This document shows, one piece after another, positions 32,651-42,103 of a stretch of DNA of 64,000 nt; the stretch's first letter is position 1, and every line of letters starts with the position of its first letter. Both the position numbers and the translations under genes were made by a program. Below the pieces are notes generated by a model. The model was not told the DNA's origin. It saw only the letters and a list, made by a program, of their open reading frames with translations, and ran no database searches. This DNA is from Leptofilum sp041748655 (GTDB taxonomy: Bacteria; Chloroflexota; Anaerolineae; Promineifilales; Promineifilaceae): positions 1 to 64,000 of the forward strand of contig JBGTCV010000055.1 of assembly GCA_041748655.1 (NCBI GenBank), in the 5' to 3' direction.

Positions 32651-35331
32651 TTCTTTAAAGCCGCCTGCGCCGCCGCCAGCCGGGCAATCGGCACCCGGTA
32701 GGGTGAGCAGCTGACGTAGTTCAGCCCCACCTTCTGGCAAAAGGCAATGCTGCGCGGCTCGCCGCCGTGTTCGCCGCAAATGCCGGTTTTGAGGTCTGGT
32801 TTGGTCTGACGGCCCCGCTCTACCCCCAGCTGCACCAGTTCGCCCACACCACTCTGGTCCAATACCTGGAACGGATCGTCTGCCAGCACCTTTTCACTGA
32901 CGTAATGGGAGAGAAAACGGCCGCTGTCGTCCCGGCTCAGCCCAAAGGTGGTTTGTGTCAGATCATTGGTGCCAAAGCTGAAAAAGTCGGCGTGTTCGGC
33001 AATGCGGTGGGCCATCAGCGCCGCCCGTGGCAGCTCGATCATCGTGCCAATCTGGTAAGCCATCGTCATGCCATACGCGCCCAGCACCTCTTCCGCCACC
33101 CGGCTGACTACCGCCCGCTGGTGGCGCAGCTCCGTCTCCACCGAAACCAGCGGAATCATAATTTCAGGGATGACGTTGACCCCCTGCGCCTGCGCCTGGC
33201 ACGCCGCTTCCATGATGGCCCGCGTCTGCATCTCGGTCACTTCCGGGTAAACCAGCCCCAAGCGGCAGCCGCGATGGCCCAGCATCGGGTTCGCCTCGCG
33301 CAGTTGGGACACGCGATGCAGCAGCTGCTCTTTTTCCCAAATCTGGCGCAGCAGCTGGTCCATGTGGGCAAAGGTGTCTACCTGCTGCGTTTGCAGCTTC
33401 AGTTCGTACAGTTCGGCTTGCAGCTCCTCGAAGTTGGGCAGAAATTCGTGCAGCGGCGGGTCCAGCAGGCGGATGGTGACGGGCAGGCCGTCCATTGCCT
33501 GGAAAATCTCTAAAAAGTCGTGGCGCTGGATGGGCAGCAGCTTGTCCAGGGCAACCTGACGGGCGGCCAAATCAGTTGCCAAAATCATTTCGCGCATAAT
33601 GGCCAGCCGCTCCTCGCCAAAAAACATATGCTCCGTGCGGCAGAGGCCGATCCCTTCTGCGCCAAAATCGCGGGCGACGGTGGCGTCGTGGCCGGTGTCG
33701 GCGTTGGCCCGCACGCCCAGCTGGCGCACCGCGTCGGCCCAACCCATAAGGGTGTGGTAGTGGGCGCCCAGCTCTGGCTGCCTGGTTTCCACCTGGCCCA
33801 GCAGCACGGTGCCGGTGGAGCCATCGATAGTGATCCAGTCGCCGCGCCGCACTTTGTGGTCATCGGCATAAAAGTAGCCTTCTTCTTCGCTGATCTCGAT
33901 GTCGCCAGCACCGACGATGCAGGGAGTGCCCATGCCGCGAGCCACCACGGCGGCGTGGGAGGTCATGCCGCCGCGTGCCGTCAGAATGGCTTCGGCCACC
34001 ACCATGCCGTGGAAGTCATCGGGGCTGGTTTCGTGGCGGACGAGGATGACGGGATGGCCCTGTTCGCTGTAGCTGACGGCCTCGTCGGGGGTAAGCACCA
34101 CCTTGCCTGAGGCGGCTCCTGGGCTGGCGGGTAGGCCGGTGGCGATGACGGTGGCGTCGGCGTCGGGATCGACGGTGGGGTGGAGAAGCTGGTCTAGCTG
34201 ATTGGCTTCTACGCGAAGTACGGCCGTTTCCCGATCAATCACCCCCTCCGCCACCATATCCACGGCAATGGCCACGGCCGCCGCCCCGGTGCGCTTACCG
34301 GTGCGCGTCTGTAAAATCCACAGCTTGCCCTGCTCGATGGTGAACTCAATGTCCTGCATATCGCGGTAATGGCTCTCCAGCCGCTGGGTGATGGCCATGA
34401 GCTGTTCGTACGATTTTGGCAGCTCGTCGGCCATCTCGTGGATCGATTTGGGGGTGCGAATGCCGGCCACCACATCTTCTCCCTGGGCGTTGAGCAGGTA
34501 TTCGCCAAACACTTTCTTTTCGCCGGTGGCCGGGTTGCGGGTAAAGGCGACGCCAGTGCCGCTGTCCCAGCCCATGTTGCCAAAGACCATAGATTGAACG
34601 TTTACGGCCGTTCCCAAATCATCCGCAATGCGGTGAATGCGGCGGTAATCGATAGCGCGACGGCCGTTCCAGGAGTCAAACACGGCGGCAATGGCCATGC
34701 GCAGCTGCTCGTATGGGTCCTGGGGGAATTCGTTGCCGTGCTGGTCGGTGAAGATGATGCGCTTGTAAACGGTGATCAGCTCATCCAGCTGCGCTTCGCT
34801 CAGATCCGTGTCGCGACCAGAGCTGGTTTGCACCTTGAAGCGCTCCAGAGCGCGGGCAAATTTGTCGCCAGACACCTTCATCACAATGGAGCCAAACATG
34901 GCGATGAAACGGCGGTAGGCGTCCAGGGCAAAGCGGCGGTTGCTGGTGAGATGGGCCAACCCTTCCACCGTTTCGTCGTTCAGGCCGAGGTTGAGCACGG
35001 TGTCCATCATGCCGGGCATGGAGGTGGCTGCGCCGGAGCGCACGGAAACGAGCAGCGGATTTTGGCTGTTGCCGAACTGTTTACCGGTGTCGGCCTCTAC
35101 CTGGGTGAGGGCAGCCTGGGCCTGGGACCACATCCCTTCAGGGAACTGGTTTTCGTATTGGGCATAGGCGTTGCACGCTTCGGTGGTGATGGTGAAGCCG
35201 GGGGGCACGGGCAGGCCAGCCTGGGTCATTTCGGCCACATTGGCCCCTTTGCCGCCCAGCAGCGGCTTCATTTCGGCACGTCCTTCGGTAAACAAGTAAA
35301 CCCATTTGTGATCGCGCTGCTCGTATAACAT
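32647..35331 (-). CDS. ppdK: pyruvate, phosphate dikinase
   Basis: PPDK interconverts pyruvate, ATP and Pi with PEP, AMP and PPi. From MLYEQRDHKW (ATG 35331, GGAG site just upstream) it has 894 residues. The N-terminal ATP-grasp domain shows GGKGANVAEMTQAGLPVPPGFTI and SVRSGAATSMPGMMDT. The catalytic His is in ARGGMTSHAAVVARGMG near residue 455. The C-terminal TIM barrel shows GLCRTEHMFF and the catalytic Cys in GICGEHGG. Length and order are standard. In an anaerobe or fermenter it can work for glycolysis or gluconeogenesis. Confidence 0.96.
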   Translation of the reverse strand: MLYEQRDHKWVYLFTEGRAEMKPLLGGKGANVAEMTQAGLPVPPGFTITTEACNAYAQYENQFPEGMWSQAQAALTQVEADTGKQFGNSQNPLLVSVRSGAATSMPGMMDTVLNLGLNDETVEGLAHLTSNRRFALDAYRRFIAMFGSIVMKVSGDKFARALERFKVQTSSGRDTDLSEAQLDELITVYKRIIFTDQHGNEFPQDPYEQLRMAIAAVFDSWNGRRAIDYRRIHRIADDLGTAVNVQSMVFGNMGWDSGTGVAFTRNPATGEKKVFGEYLLNAQGEDVVAGIRTPKSIHEMADELPKSYEQLMAITQRLESHYRDMQDIEFTIEQGKLWILQTRTGKRTGAAAVAIAVDMVAEGVIDRETAVLRVEANQLDQLLHPTVDPDADATVIATGLPASPGAASGKVVLTPDEAVSYSEQGHPVILVRHETSPDDFHGMVVAEAILTARGGMTSHAAVVARGMGTPCIVGAGDIEISEEEGYFYADDHKVRRGDWITIDGSTGTVLLGQVETRQPELGAHYHTLMGWADAVRQLGVRANADTGHDATVARDFGAEGIGLCRTEHMFFGEERLAIMREMILATDLAARQVALDKLLPIQRHDFLEIFQAMDGLPVTIRLLDPPLHEFLPNFEELQAELYELKLQTQQVDTFAHMDQLLRQIWEKEQLLHRVSQLREANPMLGHRGCRLGLVYPEVTEMQTRAIMEAACQAQAQGVNVIPEIMIPLVSVETELRHQRAVVSRVAEEVLGAYGMTMAYQIGTMIELPRAALMAHRIAEHADFFSFGTNDLTQTTFGLSRDDSGRFLSHYVSEKVLADDPFQVLDQSGVGELVQLGVERGRQTKPDLKTGICGEHGGEPRSIAFCQKVGLNYVSCSPYRVPIARLAAAQAALKN

Positions 35332-35349
35332 TTTATTCTCCTCGTAAAT

Positions 35350-35416
35350 GGGACACAGATAAACGCAGATTTTCACAGATTATTATCTGCGTTTATCTGT
35401 GTTCATCTGTGTCCCT
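35350..35416. repeat. hairpin repeat of the CAGATAAACGCAG family
   Basis: GGGACACAGATAAACGCAG on the left, CTGCGTTTATCTGTG and TTCATCTGTGTCCC on the right: almost perfect complements. Confidence 0.85.
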
Positions 35417-35467
35417 TTCATTCTTGGTGTTGAGCTTGCGCTCATGTTGTCTGTCCTGAAAATAAGG

Positions 35468-35515
35468 CTGGTGGCTGGTGGCTGGTGCGAACCACTAGCC
35501 ACCAGCCACCAACAT
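35468..35515. repeat. GCTGGTGGCTGGTGG hairpin
   Basis: GGCTGGTGGCTGGTGGCTGG then TAGCCACCAGCCACCA, arms complementary. A related but degenerate element is at 54.70-54.75 kb. Confidence 0.8.
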
Positions 35516-35855
35516 CTATTTTCTTGTTATTATACAGGGAAGTAACGGCCGTTTCCCAAACAAGATAGTACAGGGATGCAGACGAACAGCGTCACAAAAC
35601 TGTTTTATCAAAGCAGCTATTGTTTTTGTGCTGGCTGTTGTACAATGCGCATCTCGCATAAAAAAAGTATAAAGAATTTGACTCTGGCGAAAATCGAATA
35701 TCTGTCCAGTAACGAATGATGGGTTATTTGCCCTGCGCCTCAGTTTGGCATTGAATACTAATTTAAGCGCAATGCGCTTGCAGCTCACCTCTTTACTACC
35801 CCGCGCTGTGTGTCTGCCGAATTATGTTCATATCGTTTTTTTGAGGATGAAACCG

Positions 35856-38800
35856 ATGAAGGCTTTCATATCTGAATCTGAATCAATCCGTATTCCATTT
35901 ATCTACGCCATATTTGGCTTAATATGGATCATGCTGACGGATCGACTGCTTTATTTAGTGGGGCTCGATTTAAGAAGCACCCTTTATTGGCAAACCTATA
36001 AAGGTTGGCTTTTTGTGGGTCTTAGCACGTTGATTATTCATTGGCTTGTTTCCCGGTCTATCCGGCAAAATCAGACCGCCAAGGAAGCTCTGGCCCAGAG
36101 CGAAAAGCTGTACCGCCTGCTTTTTGAAAACAACCCGCTGCCGATGTGGGCGTATGATTTGCAAAGCCTGGCTTTTTTAGAAGTGAATGGCGCAGCCATT
36201 GATAAATATGGCTACTCGCGCACCGAATTTTTGGATTCGACACTGAAAGATATTCGCCCGGCAGAAGATATCCCTTTGCTGCTAGAGAATGTGGCCCATA
36301 CAAAAAAGCGCCTGAACTTTGCCGGTGAATGGCGACATCGGCGCAAGGATGGCGTGGTATTTCCGGTGGAGATTGTGTCGCATGAGCTGGTTTACAACGG
36401 CCGTTCCGCCCGCCTCGTCGTTGCCAAAGACCTTACCGAACAAAAACAGCTTGAAGCTGAACGAAACAAAGTGTTCCAGCGCAACCAGGCGCTGGTTCAA
36501 GCGCTGGGCGAAATTGTGTATGAGTGGACACCTGAGGTTGATGAAGTGATCTGGGCCGGTGACTGTCAGCGCATTCTGGGTTATTCAGCAGACGAGATGG
36601 GAGACACAACGGCCGTTTGGGAAGAAAAAATCCATCCAGATGACCGTGACCGTGTCAGGCAGGACATGCAAAACGCCCTCAGAGCGCAGCGAAATTTAGA
36701 GAGTGAATACCGCTTTCGCCAGAAAGATGGCGTCTATCGCTGGATGCATGATAGAAGCGTATTGACCCTCGATGAGCAAGGCAAACTGGAAAAAGTGGTG
36801 GGGGTCTTTCTGGATATCGACGAGCGTAAACGAACGGAAGAAGCGCTCCGCCAAAGCGAGGATCGTTTTCGGACCGCTATTGAATTTGCCCCCTTCCCCA
36901 TCATCATTCATGCAGAAGATGGGGAGGTGTTGGCTTTAAGCCAGACCTGGCTGGACATCACCGGTTACACGCCCGCTGAAATTCCTACCGTTGACGCCTG
37001 GACTGAACGCGCCTATGGTCAGCGCCAGCCGCAGGTTATGGCTGTCATTGAGCGTTTGTATGCGCTGAATGAACGGGTGGATGAAGGTGAGTTTGTCATC
37101 ACCTGTAAAGATGGTTCGCAGCGCATCTGGGAGTTTAGCTCCACGCCGTTGGGTCGTTTGCCAGACGGCCGTCGCAGTGTCATCAGCATTGCGGTAGACG
37201 TTACCGAACGCAAAACCGCAGAAAAACAGCTGCATTTGCAAAGCAGCGCCCTGGACGCAGCCGCCAACGGCATCGTTATTACCGACATTCATGGCGCTAT
37301 CGAGTGGGCCAATCCGGCATTCTCAGAATTAACTGGCTACCCGTTAGCAGAAGCGTTGGGCAAAAATCCTAGAGATTTGGTTAAGTCGGGCGAACATGAC
37401 CAGGCGTTTTATGAATCGCTCTGGCATACCATTCTCAGCGGCAATATCTGGCGGGGCGAGCTCATCAATCAGCGCAAAGATGGCACTAACTATTTTGAAG
37501 AAGAGGCCATTACGCCGGTTTGGGATGAAAACGGCGAAATGACCCACTTTATCGCCATTAAACAAGACATTACCGAACGCAAGCAAGCGGAAAGAGAACG
37601 GGAACGTCTGTTAGAACAGATGCAGGCTCAGGCGGAACAGATGAACCAGATTATGCGGAGCGTGCCGGAAGGCATCTTTCTGCTGGATCTGGATGGGCAG
37701 ATTTTGGTGGCCAATTCCCATGCCCAGGAATGCCTGGCTTTTTTGGCCAATGTCACCGTGGGCGATCAGCTAACCGGTCTGGGCGAGCTTTCTCTAGCTG
37801 CTTTGCTGGCAGCGCCAGCCAGGAGTAACTGGCACGAAATAAAGGTAAAAGATCAGATCTTTGAGCTGATTGCGCAACCGGTTGAATCTGGGCCTGTTTC
37901 TCAGGGCTGGGCTGTGTTACTGCGGCAGGTGACGGAACAAAAACGGCTGGAACAGCAGTTTCAGCGGCAGGAACGGCTGGCGGCTATTGGTCACCTGGCA
38001 GCGGGTATTGCTCACGATTTTAATAACCTGATGGCTGTTATCTTGCTGTACGCCCAGATGCTGGAACGTTCTCCCAGGCTTATTGCAAAAGAGCGATCTC
38101 AGCTGGCTACAATTAGCCAACAGGCCAAGCGTGCGGCACTGCTCATTGAGCAAATTCTGGACTTTAGCCGCCGGGCTGTTTTTGAGCGACGGCCGTTAGA
38201 TTTGCTGATTATCCTGAAAGAAGAAGTGAAGCTGCTCAAGCGGACGCTGCCAGAGAATATGGAGCTTGCGCTGCTGGCCGAACCTGAAAATTACGTGGTG
38301 CTGGCCGACCCAACCCGCATTCAGCAAACGATTATGAATCTGGCGGTGAACGCCCGCGACGCCATGCCCGCTGGCGGCCATCTGAAGTTTGAACTGTCTC
38401 ATTTGCAGGTGAACAGCCACAAGACAGCCCCTTTGCCCACCATGCTGCCGGGTCGCTGGGTACGGCTCTCGGTGACGGATACAGGGTCGGGGATTGAGCC
38501 TGAACTGCTTGATCGTATCTTTGAACCCTTTGTCACCACTAAGGAACCAGGTAAAGGTACGGGGCTGGGATTGTCGCAGGTTCATGGCATTGTAGCCCAG
38601 CATGACGGGTTTATTGCGGTAAGCAGCCAGGTGGGGCAAGGCACGACGATTGATATTTACCTGCCAACTTTAGTGATCGAGGCGGCAACGGCGGCAACGG
38701 CCGTACCGGATATGTTGGAAACGGCCGTTTTCGGCCAGGGGCAGCGCCTGCTGGTCATCGAAGATGAACCCGCGCTGCGCAGTGCCCTGGTAGAAAGCCT

Positions 38801-39110
38801 GACGCTGTGGCAGTATGAAGTGTTGCAAACCACCAATGGGGAAGAAGCACTGGAACTTCTGGCACGGGGAACAAAGGTTGATTTGATTCTTAGCGATGTC
38901 ATCATGCCCAAGATGGGCGGGGTGGCGTTTGTGGAAGCGCTGCGCCAGATGGGGCTAAAAACCAGGGTGATCTTCATCACGGGGCACCCGTTGAACATGG
39001 ATTCCAGCACGCTGCAAGCGCTGGGCGTGCCCGAAGTGCTGCCCAAACCCATCCAGCCCACCCAACTGAGCCAGGCCATTGCCGCTGCCTTGAACGATGA
39101 CAACGATTAA
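35856..39110 (+). CDS. multi-PAS hybrid sensor histidine kinase with receiver domain
   Basis: A 1084-residue membrane sensor. Two membrane segments lie at about residues 11-33 and 50-68. Five PAS domains follow, starting near 85, 210, 330, 455 and 600 (for example GIVITDIHGAIEWANPAF). The HisKA domain has the phospho-accepting His in GIAHDFNNLMAV near residue 719, the NtrB-like form. The HATPase has NLAVNARDAMP and GTGLGLSQVHGIV, and the C-terminal receiver has its Asp in LILSDVIMPKMGG near residue 1012. The start is the ATG at 35856, with GAGGA upstream. No output gene is adjacent, so the pathway is orphan here. Confidence 0.92.
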   Translation: MKAFISESESIRIPFIYAIFGLIWIMLTDRLLYLVGLDLRSTLYWQTYKGWLFVGLSTLIIHWLVSRSIRQNQTAKEALAQSEKLYRLLFENNPLPMWAYDLQSLAFLEVNGAAIDKYGYSRTEFLDSTLKDIRPAEDIPLLLENVAHTKKRLNFAGEWRHRRKDGVVFPVEIVSHELVYNGRSARLVVAKDLTEQKQLEAERNKVFQRNQALVQALGEIVYEWTPEVDEVIWAGDCQRILGYSADEMGDTTAVWEEKIHPDDRDRVRQDMQNALRAQRNLESEYRFRQKDGVYRWMHDRSVLTLDEQGKLEKVVGVFLDIDERKRTEEALRQSEDRFRTAIEFAPFPIIIHAEDGEVLALSQTWLDITGYTPAEIPTVDAWTERAYGQRQPQVMAVIERLYALNERVDEGEFVITCKDGSQRIWEFSSTPLGRLPDGRRSVISIAVDVTERKTAEKQLHLQSSALDAAANGIVITDIHGAIEWANPAFSELTGYPLAEALGKNPRDLVKSGEHDQAFYESLWHTILSGNIWRGELINQRKDGTNYFEEEAITPVWDENGEMTHFIAIKQDITERKQAERERERLLEQMQAQAEQMNQIMRSVPEGIFLLDLDGQILVANSHAQECLAFLANVTVGDQLTGLGELSLAALLAAPARSNWHEIKVKDQIFELIAQPVESGPVSQGWAVLLRQVTEQKRLEQQFQRQERLAAIGHLAAGIAHDFNNLMAVILLYAQMLERSPRLIAKERSQLATISQQAKRAALLIEQILDFSRRAVFERRPLDLLIILKEEVKLLKRTLPENMELALLAEPENYVVLADPTRIQQTIMNLAVNARDAMPAGGHLKFELSHLQVNSHKTAPLPTMLPGRWVRLSVTDTGSGIEPELLDRIFEPFVTTKEPGKGTGLGLSQVHGIVAQHDGFIAVSSQVGQGTTIDIYLPTLVIEAATAATAVPDMLETAVFGQGQRLLVIEDEPALRSALVESLTLWQYEVLQTTNGEEALELLARGTKVDLILSDVIMPKMGGVAFVEALRQMGLKTRVIFITGHPLNMDSSTLQALGVPEVLPKPIQPTQLSQAIAAALNDDND

Positions 39111-39143
39111 CGTCAGGCGGCTTTCCTGCCGTCCGTAGGCAGA

Positions 39144-39806
39144 CTATTCGTCTACTACGCCCAGCCTCTCTGGAATGTGAGTGGTGTCGAACGGGCTGAA
39201 GAGGATACGGCCGTTTGCCTCAAACCGGGTCTGCAAAATGCTGGCGTTGGGCATGGGAACCGCCCGAGAAAACAGCAGATAGCTCTGCATAGACCGTTGG
39301 GTCGCTTGCCGAATGCCCGTCAGGGTCATCCACAAAAAGGCCCGCAAAAAGAGGCCGTGGCTAAATACGGCGATAAACTGCTCTGGCGCTTGCCACAGCA
39401 AATCTTCCATCACCTGCACCCGCGCCAGCAGTTCCGCAAATGATTCCGCCTCACTTCCTTCTTTTTCCGCCGGGTTTAGCCGCTCCCAGTAGGCGTGGGC
39501 AATGGGGCCGCGCTGGCTGCCGGTGGTGCCGTTGTAATGCTCCGGTTGCAAATAGGTGAACTCTTCAATGGGCCATTCCGCCACATTGACAGGGTCAAAG
39601 CGATTGATGGTGGGAACGGCCGTTTGCCGGGCGCGAATAAACGGGGAGACCACAATCAAATCCGGCTTGCTGGTGAACGCCTGCGCCACATACGCCGCCT
39701 CCCGCAGCCCTTTCGCCGTCAAGTAAGACGCTGCCGGGTGCGTCGTGGGCAAATTCGCGTTCGATACGCTCTCCCCATGCCGGATAAACCATACTGTTTT
39801 GGTCAT
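39144..39806 (-). CDS. histidine phosphatase family protein
   Basis: A 220-residue phosphoglycerate-mutase-like phosphatase. The catalytic motif VWFIRHGESVSNAN is at the N-terminus, VVSPFIRARQTA holds the second Arg, and VFSHGLFLRAFLWM holds the second catalytic His. The substrate is not deducible; relatives hydrolyse phosphosugars, nucleotides or protein phosphates. The start is 23 bases from a hairpin repeat. Confidence 0.9.
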   Translation of the reverse strand: MTKTVWFIRHGESVSNANLPTTHPAASYLTAKGLREAAYVAQAFTSKPDLIVVSPFIRARQTAVPTINRFDPVNVAEWPIEEFTYLQPEHYNGTTGSQRGPIAHAYWERLNPAEKEGSEAESFAELLARVQVMEDLLWQAPEQFIAVFSHGLFLRAFLWMTLTGIRQATQRSMQSYLLFSRAVPMPNASILQTRFEANGRILFSPFDTTHIPERLGVVDE

Positions 39807-39831
39807 AAAAACAAAACTTCCTATGTGAATA

Positions 39832-39893
39832 TTGGGTAATTGAGTAATTGGGTAATTGAAGCAACCGTCTTAATTACCCAATTACTCAATTAC
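39832..39893. repeat. hairpin repeat of the GTAATTGAG family
   Basis: TTGGGTAATTGAGTAATTGG and GTAATTGAAG on the left, CTTAATTACCCAATTACTC and AATTAC on the right. Confidence 0.85.
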
Positions 39894-39954
39894 ATTTTGG
39901 CTGCGAATTCACATACGATTCTATCAGATTTACCGGCTTATCAGACATAAAACG

Positions 39955-40210
39955 CCAGCAATTCCAATTATGGTGTGGGGTGGGGTGGGACGGCGCGGGA
40001 TGGCCTTGGGAAAAACAAATGGCCTCACTGCCGCGCCGTCTCGCCCCTACCGCAGAAATTGGTTCTTTAGGAATTCAGGGGGTTGACGCCATTTGTAGGG
40101 GCGACCCTTGTGGTCGCCCTCGACTGGGCGGGCACAAGACCCGCCCCTACATTTACAGATACCCCGCGAATTCCCAAAGAGCCCAGAAATTTCATAATTG
40201 GAATTGCTGG
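39955..40210. mobile_element. 256-base nested fold-back element
   Basis: CCAGCAATTCCAATTAT (39955-39971) and its exact complement ATAATTGGAATTGCTGG (40194-40210) bound the segment. Inside lie nested inverted pairs: ACGGCGCGG with CCGCGCCGT, TTTAGGAATTC with GAATTCCCAAA, GGGGCGACC with GGTCGCCC, and TGTAGGGGCG and CGCCCCTACA near the centre. No open frame of note and no clear target duplication at its ends. It resembles a miniature inverted-repeat element or composite of several repeats. Confidence 0.7.
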
Positions 40211-40261
40211 TCAACCCGCTGAGTTCCCAACCTGGACAAGCCAGAACCAAACAAGATTTTT

Positions 40262-40315
40262 ATCAGCAGATTGCGCAGATTACGCAGATAAAATCTTTTC
40301 AATCTGCGTAATCTT
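40262..40315. repeat. hairpin repeat of the GCAGATTACGCAG family
   Basis: AGCAGATTGCGCAGATTACG then AATCTGCGTAATC on the other side of a TAAAATCTTTTC loop. Confidence 0.8.
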
Positions 40316-40362
40316 TGATTTTTCTTGCGCACTGTACCAGAATGTCATTGTTAACGGACTAA

Positions 40363-41577
40363 TTAGTAAGTGGGCAGCTCTGGCTCAATCTCTTTGGCCC
40401 AGCGGTTAATGCCGCCGTCCAGGTTCCACAGCTTGCGGAAGCCGTGCTTTTGCAGCTCGCGCACGATGTCGGCGCTGCGTGCGCCCGTGCGACACTGCAC
40501 CACAATCTCCTGCGCCGTGTCCAGCTCGTTCAGCCGGTTCACTACCTGCCCCTTAGGCATCAGGTGCGCCCCCAAATGGCTCAGGTTAGAAATCTCCCAT
40601 TCGTGCGGTTCGCGCACGTCCAAAATATACAGGCTGTCGCCCGCATCCAGCCGCGCTTTCAGCTGCGCCGGAGCCATTTGCGGCACAGTGTCGCCGTTGC
40701 TGCTGTCTACGGCCGAAAAATGGCTGCGATCATGGGCAGGCATGCCGCAAAACTGCTCGTAATCGATTAGCTCGGTGAGCGTCGGATTTTCGCTGCAAAT
40801 GGGACAGTCCGGATTTTTACGCAGGTTTACCTGGTCAAACTCCATGCTCAGCGCATCGTACAGCAGCAAACGGCCGATAAGCGGCTCCCCCTGACCCAAA
40901 ATCAGTTTCACCGCTTCCGTGGCCTGAATGGCCCCAATGGTGCCGGGCAAAATGCCCAAGACGCCGCCCTCGGCGCAGCTAGGCACCAGTCCGGGTGGCG
41001 GCGGTTCCGGGAAGAGGCAGCGATAGCACGGCCCTTCTTTGGCGTAAAAGACAGATGCCTGCCCCTCAAAGCGGAAGATGCTGCCGTAGACGTTGGGCTT
41101 GCCCAGCAGCACGCAGGCGTCGTTGGTGAGGTATCGGGTGGGGAAGTTGTCGGTGCCGTCGATAATGATGTCGTACGGGGCCAGAATCTCCAGCGCATTG
41201 TCGGAGGTCAGCGGCACTTCGTAGGCGTCTACCTGAACGTGCGGGTTGATGTCCAGAATGCGGTCTCTGGCGCTGTGCAGCTTGGGCCGCCCCACGTCTT
41301 TGGTGCCGTGGATGATCTGGCGCTGCAAATTGGTGTAATCAACCACGTCGTAATCGACCAGGCCAATACGGCCGATTCCTGCCGCCGCCAAATACATGGC
41401 CAGCGGTGAGCCAAGCCCGCCCGCGCCAATCAGCAAGACGCTGGCGGCTTTGAGCTTCTTCTGCCCTTCCATGCCCACTTCCGGCATGATCAGGTGGCGG
41501 CTGTACCGCTCTACTTCTTCATGCGACAGGCTCATTTCGGCCACGGCCGCCGGGTTTATTAAGGTTTTGCTGCTCAT
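40363..41577 (-). CDS. moeZ: MoeZ-like adenylyltransferase / sulfurtransferase
   Basis: A 404-residue ThiF/MoeB-type E1-like enzyme fused to a rhodanese. It activates the C-terminal glycine of a sulfur-carrier protein by adenylation and then transfers sulfur to form the thiocarboxylate. ATP site VLLIGAGGLGSPLAMYLA; LVDYDVVDYTNLQRQI; DGTDNFPTRY; zinc cysteines CYRC and CPIC. The rhodanese (about 290-400) has LDVREPHEW and the active Cys in VQCRTGARS. In Mycobacterium tuberculosis MoeZ sulfurates CysO; a cysO-like gene lies in the same operon here. I use ATG 41577 with GGAG upstream; ATG 41589 is also possible. Confidence 0.93.
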   Translation of the reverse strand: MSSKTLINPAAVAEMSLSHEEVERYSRHLIMPEVGMEGQKKLKAASVLLIGAGGLGSPLAMYLAAAGIGRIGLVDYDVVDYTNLQRQIIHGTKDVGRPKLHSARDRILDINPHVQVDAYEVPLTSDNALEILAPYDIIIDGTDNFPTRYLTNDACVLLGKPNVYGSIFRFEGQASVFYAKEGPCYRCLFPEPPPPGLVPSCAEGGVLGILPGTIGAIQATEAVKLILGQGEPLIGRLLLYDALSMEFDQVNLRKNPDCPICSENPTLTELIDYEQFCGMPAHDRSHFSAVDSSNGDTVPQMAPAQLKARLDAGDSLYILDVREPHEWEISNLSHLGAHLMPKGQVVNRLNELDTAQEIVVQCRTGARSADIVRELQKHGFRKLWNLDGGINRWAKEIEPELPTY

Positions 41578-41588
41578 AGTAGTCTCCA

Positions 41589-41641
41589 TTAATTACCCAA
41601 TTACGAATTGTAGTAATTGGGTAATTGGGTAATTGCGTAAT
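41589..41641. repeat. hairpin repeat of the GTAATTGGG family
   Basis: TTAATTACCCAATTACG then TAGTAATTGGGTAATTGGG and TAATTGCG, between the thioredoxin-like gene and moeZ. Confidence 0.8.
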
Positions 41642-41642
41642 T

Positions 41643-42026
41643 TTAGGTCAGGCTGGCAACCTGCTGCGTCAGCTTGTGGGTATGGGTGAGGCCGTAGTTT
41701 ATCTCGCGCACGTCGCCTTGCTGGTCGATGAGAATGGTGGTGGGCAAGGTAAACACGCCGTATTTTACGGCCGTTTCCGGCTCAACCTCCATATCAATTT
41801 TTTGCACCACCAGCCCATCCTGCCACAGGTTCAACAGCTGCTCCAGGTAGCGTGCCTGGCTGGGGCAGGCGGCGCAGTTGTCGCTGGCGAAGTAGAGGAT
41901 GGTAGGGGTGGGAGAAACGGCCGTTGCCAACTCCCCCAACACCCGCACATGCCGCCGCTTAAACGTGGCGTAAGCCGAAGTGCCAAGCATAATGAGTAGG
42001 GTTGTGATGAGTAATCGTTCTATCAT
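41643..42026 (-). CDS. membrane-anchored thioredoxin-like protein
   Basis: A 127-residue protein with an N-terminal hydrophobic anchor (LLITTLLIMLGTSAYATF) and a thioredoxin fold: LYFASDNCAACPSQARYL has the redox CAAC pair, and FTLPTTILID gives the cis-Pro. It would act outside the membrane or at its face as a thiol-disulfide carrier. Its place in the mec-cysO-moeZ operon and next to a DUF4395 protein suggests a role in delivering or reducing sulfur for that pathway, but this is inference. Confidence 0.87.
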   Translation of the reverse strand: MIERLLITTLLIMLGTSAYATFKRRHVRVLGELATAVSPTPTILYFASDNCAACPSQARYLEQLLNLWQDGLVVQKIDMEVEPETAVKYGVFTLPTTILIDQQGDVREINYGLTHTHKLTQQVASLT

Positions 42027-42027
42027 T

Positions 42028-42103
42028 TCAGTAATCAGTAGGTCAGTAATCAGTGGGTCAGTGAACTGAATACTGACCTACTGATTACTGAATACTGTCC
42101 TAC
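42028..42103. repeat. hairpin repeat of the GTAATCAGTAGGTC family
   Basis: TCAGTAATCAGTAGGTCAG, TAATCAGTGGGTCAG and then CTGAATACTGACCTACTG, ATTACTGAATACTG. Between DUF4395 and the thioredoxin-like gene. Confidence 0.85.

Larger units (their letters stand above)
35332..35855. other. 524-base gap between ppdK and the hybrid kinase
   Basis: Holds two hairpin repeats (annotated separately), one ACGGCCGT at about 35546, and a region of ordinary AT-rich sequence from 35560 in which a TTGTACAATG stretch (about 35637) could be a promoter core for the kinase. No gene is seen. Confidence 0.45.
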
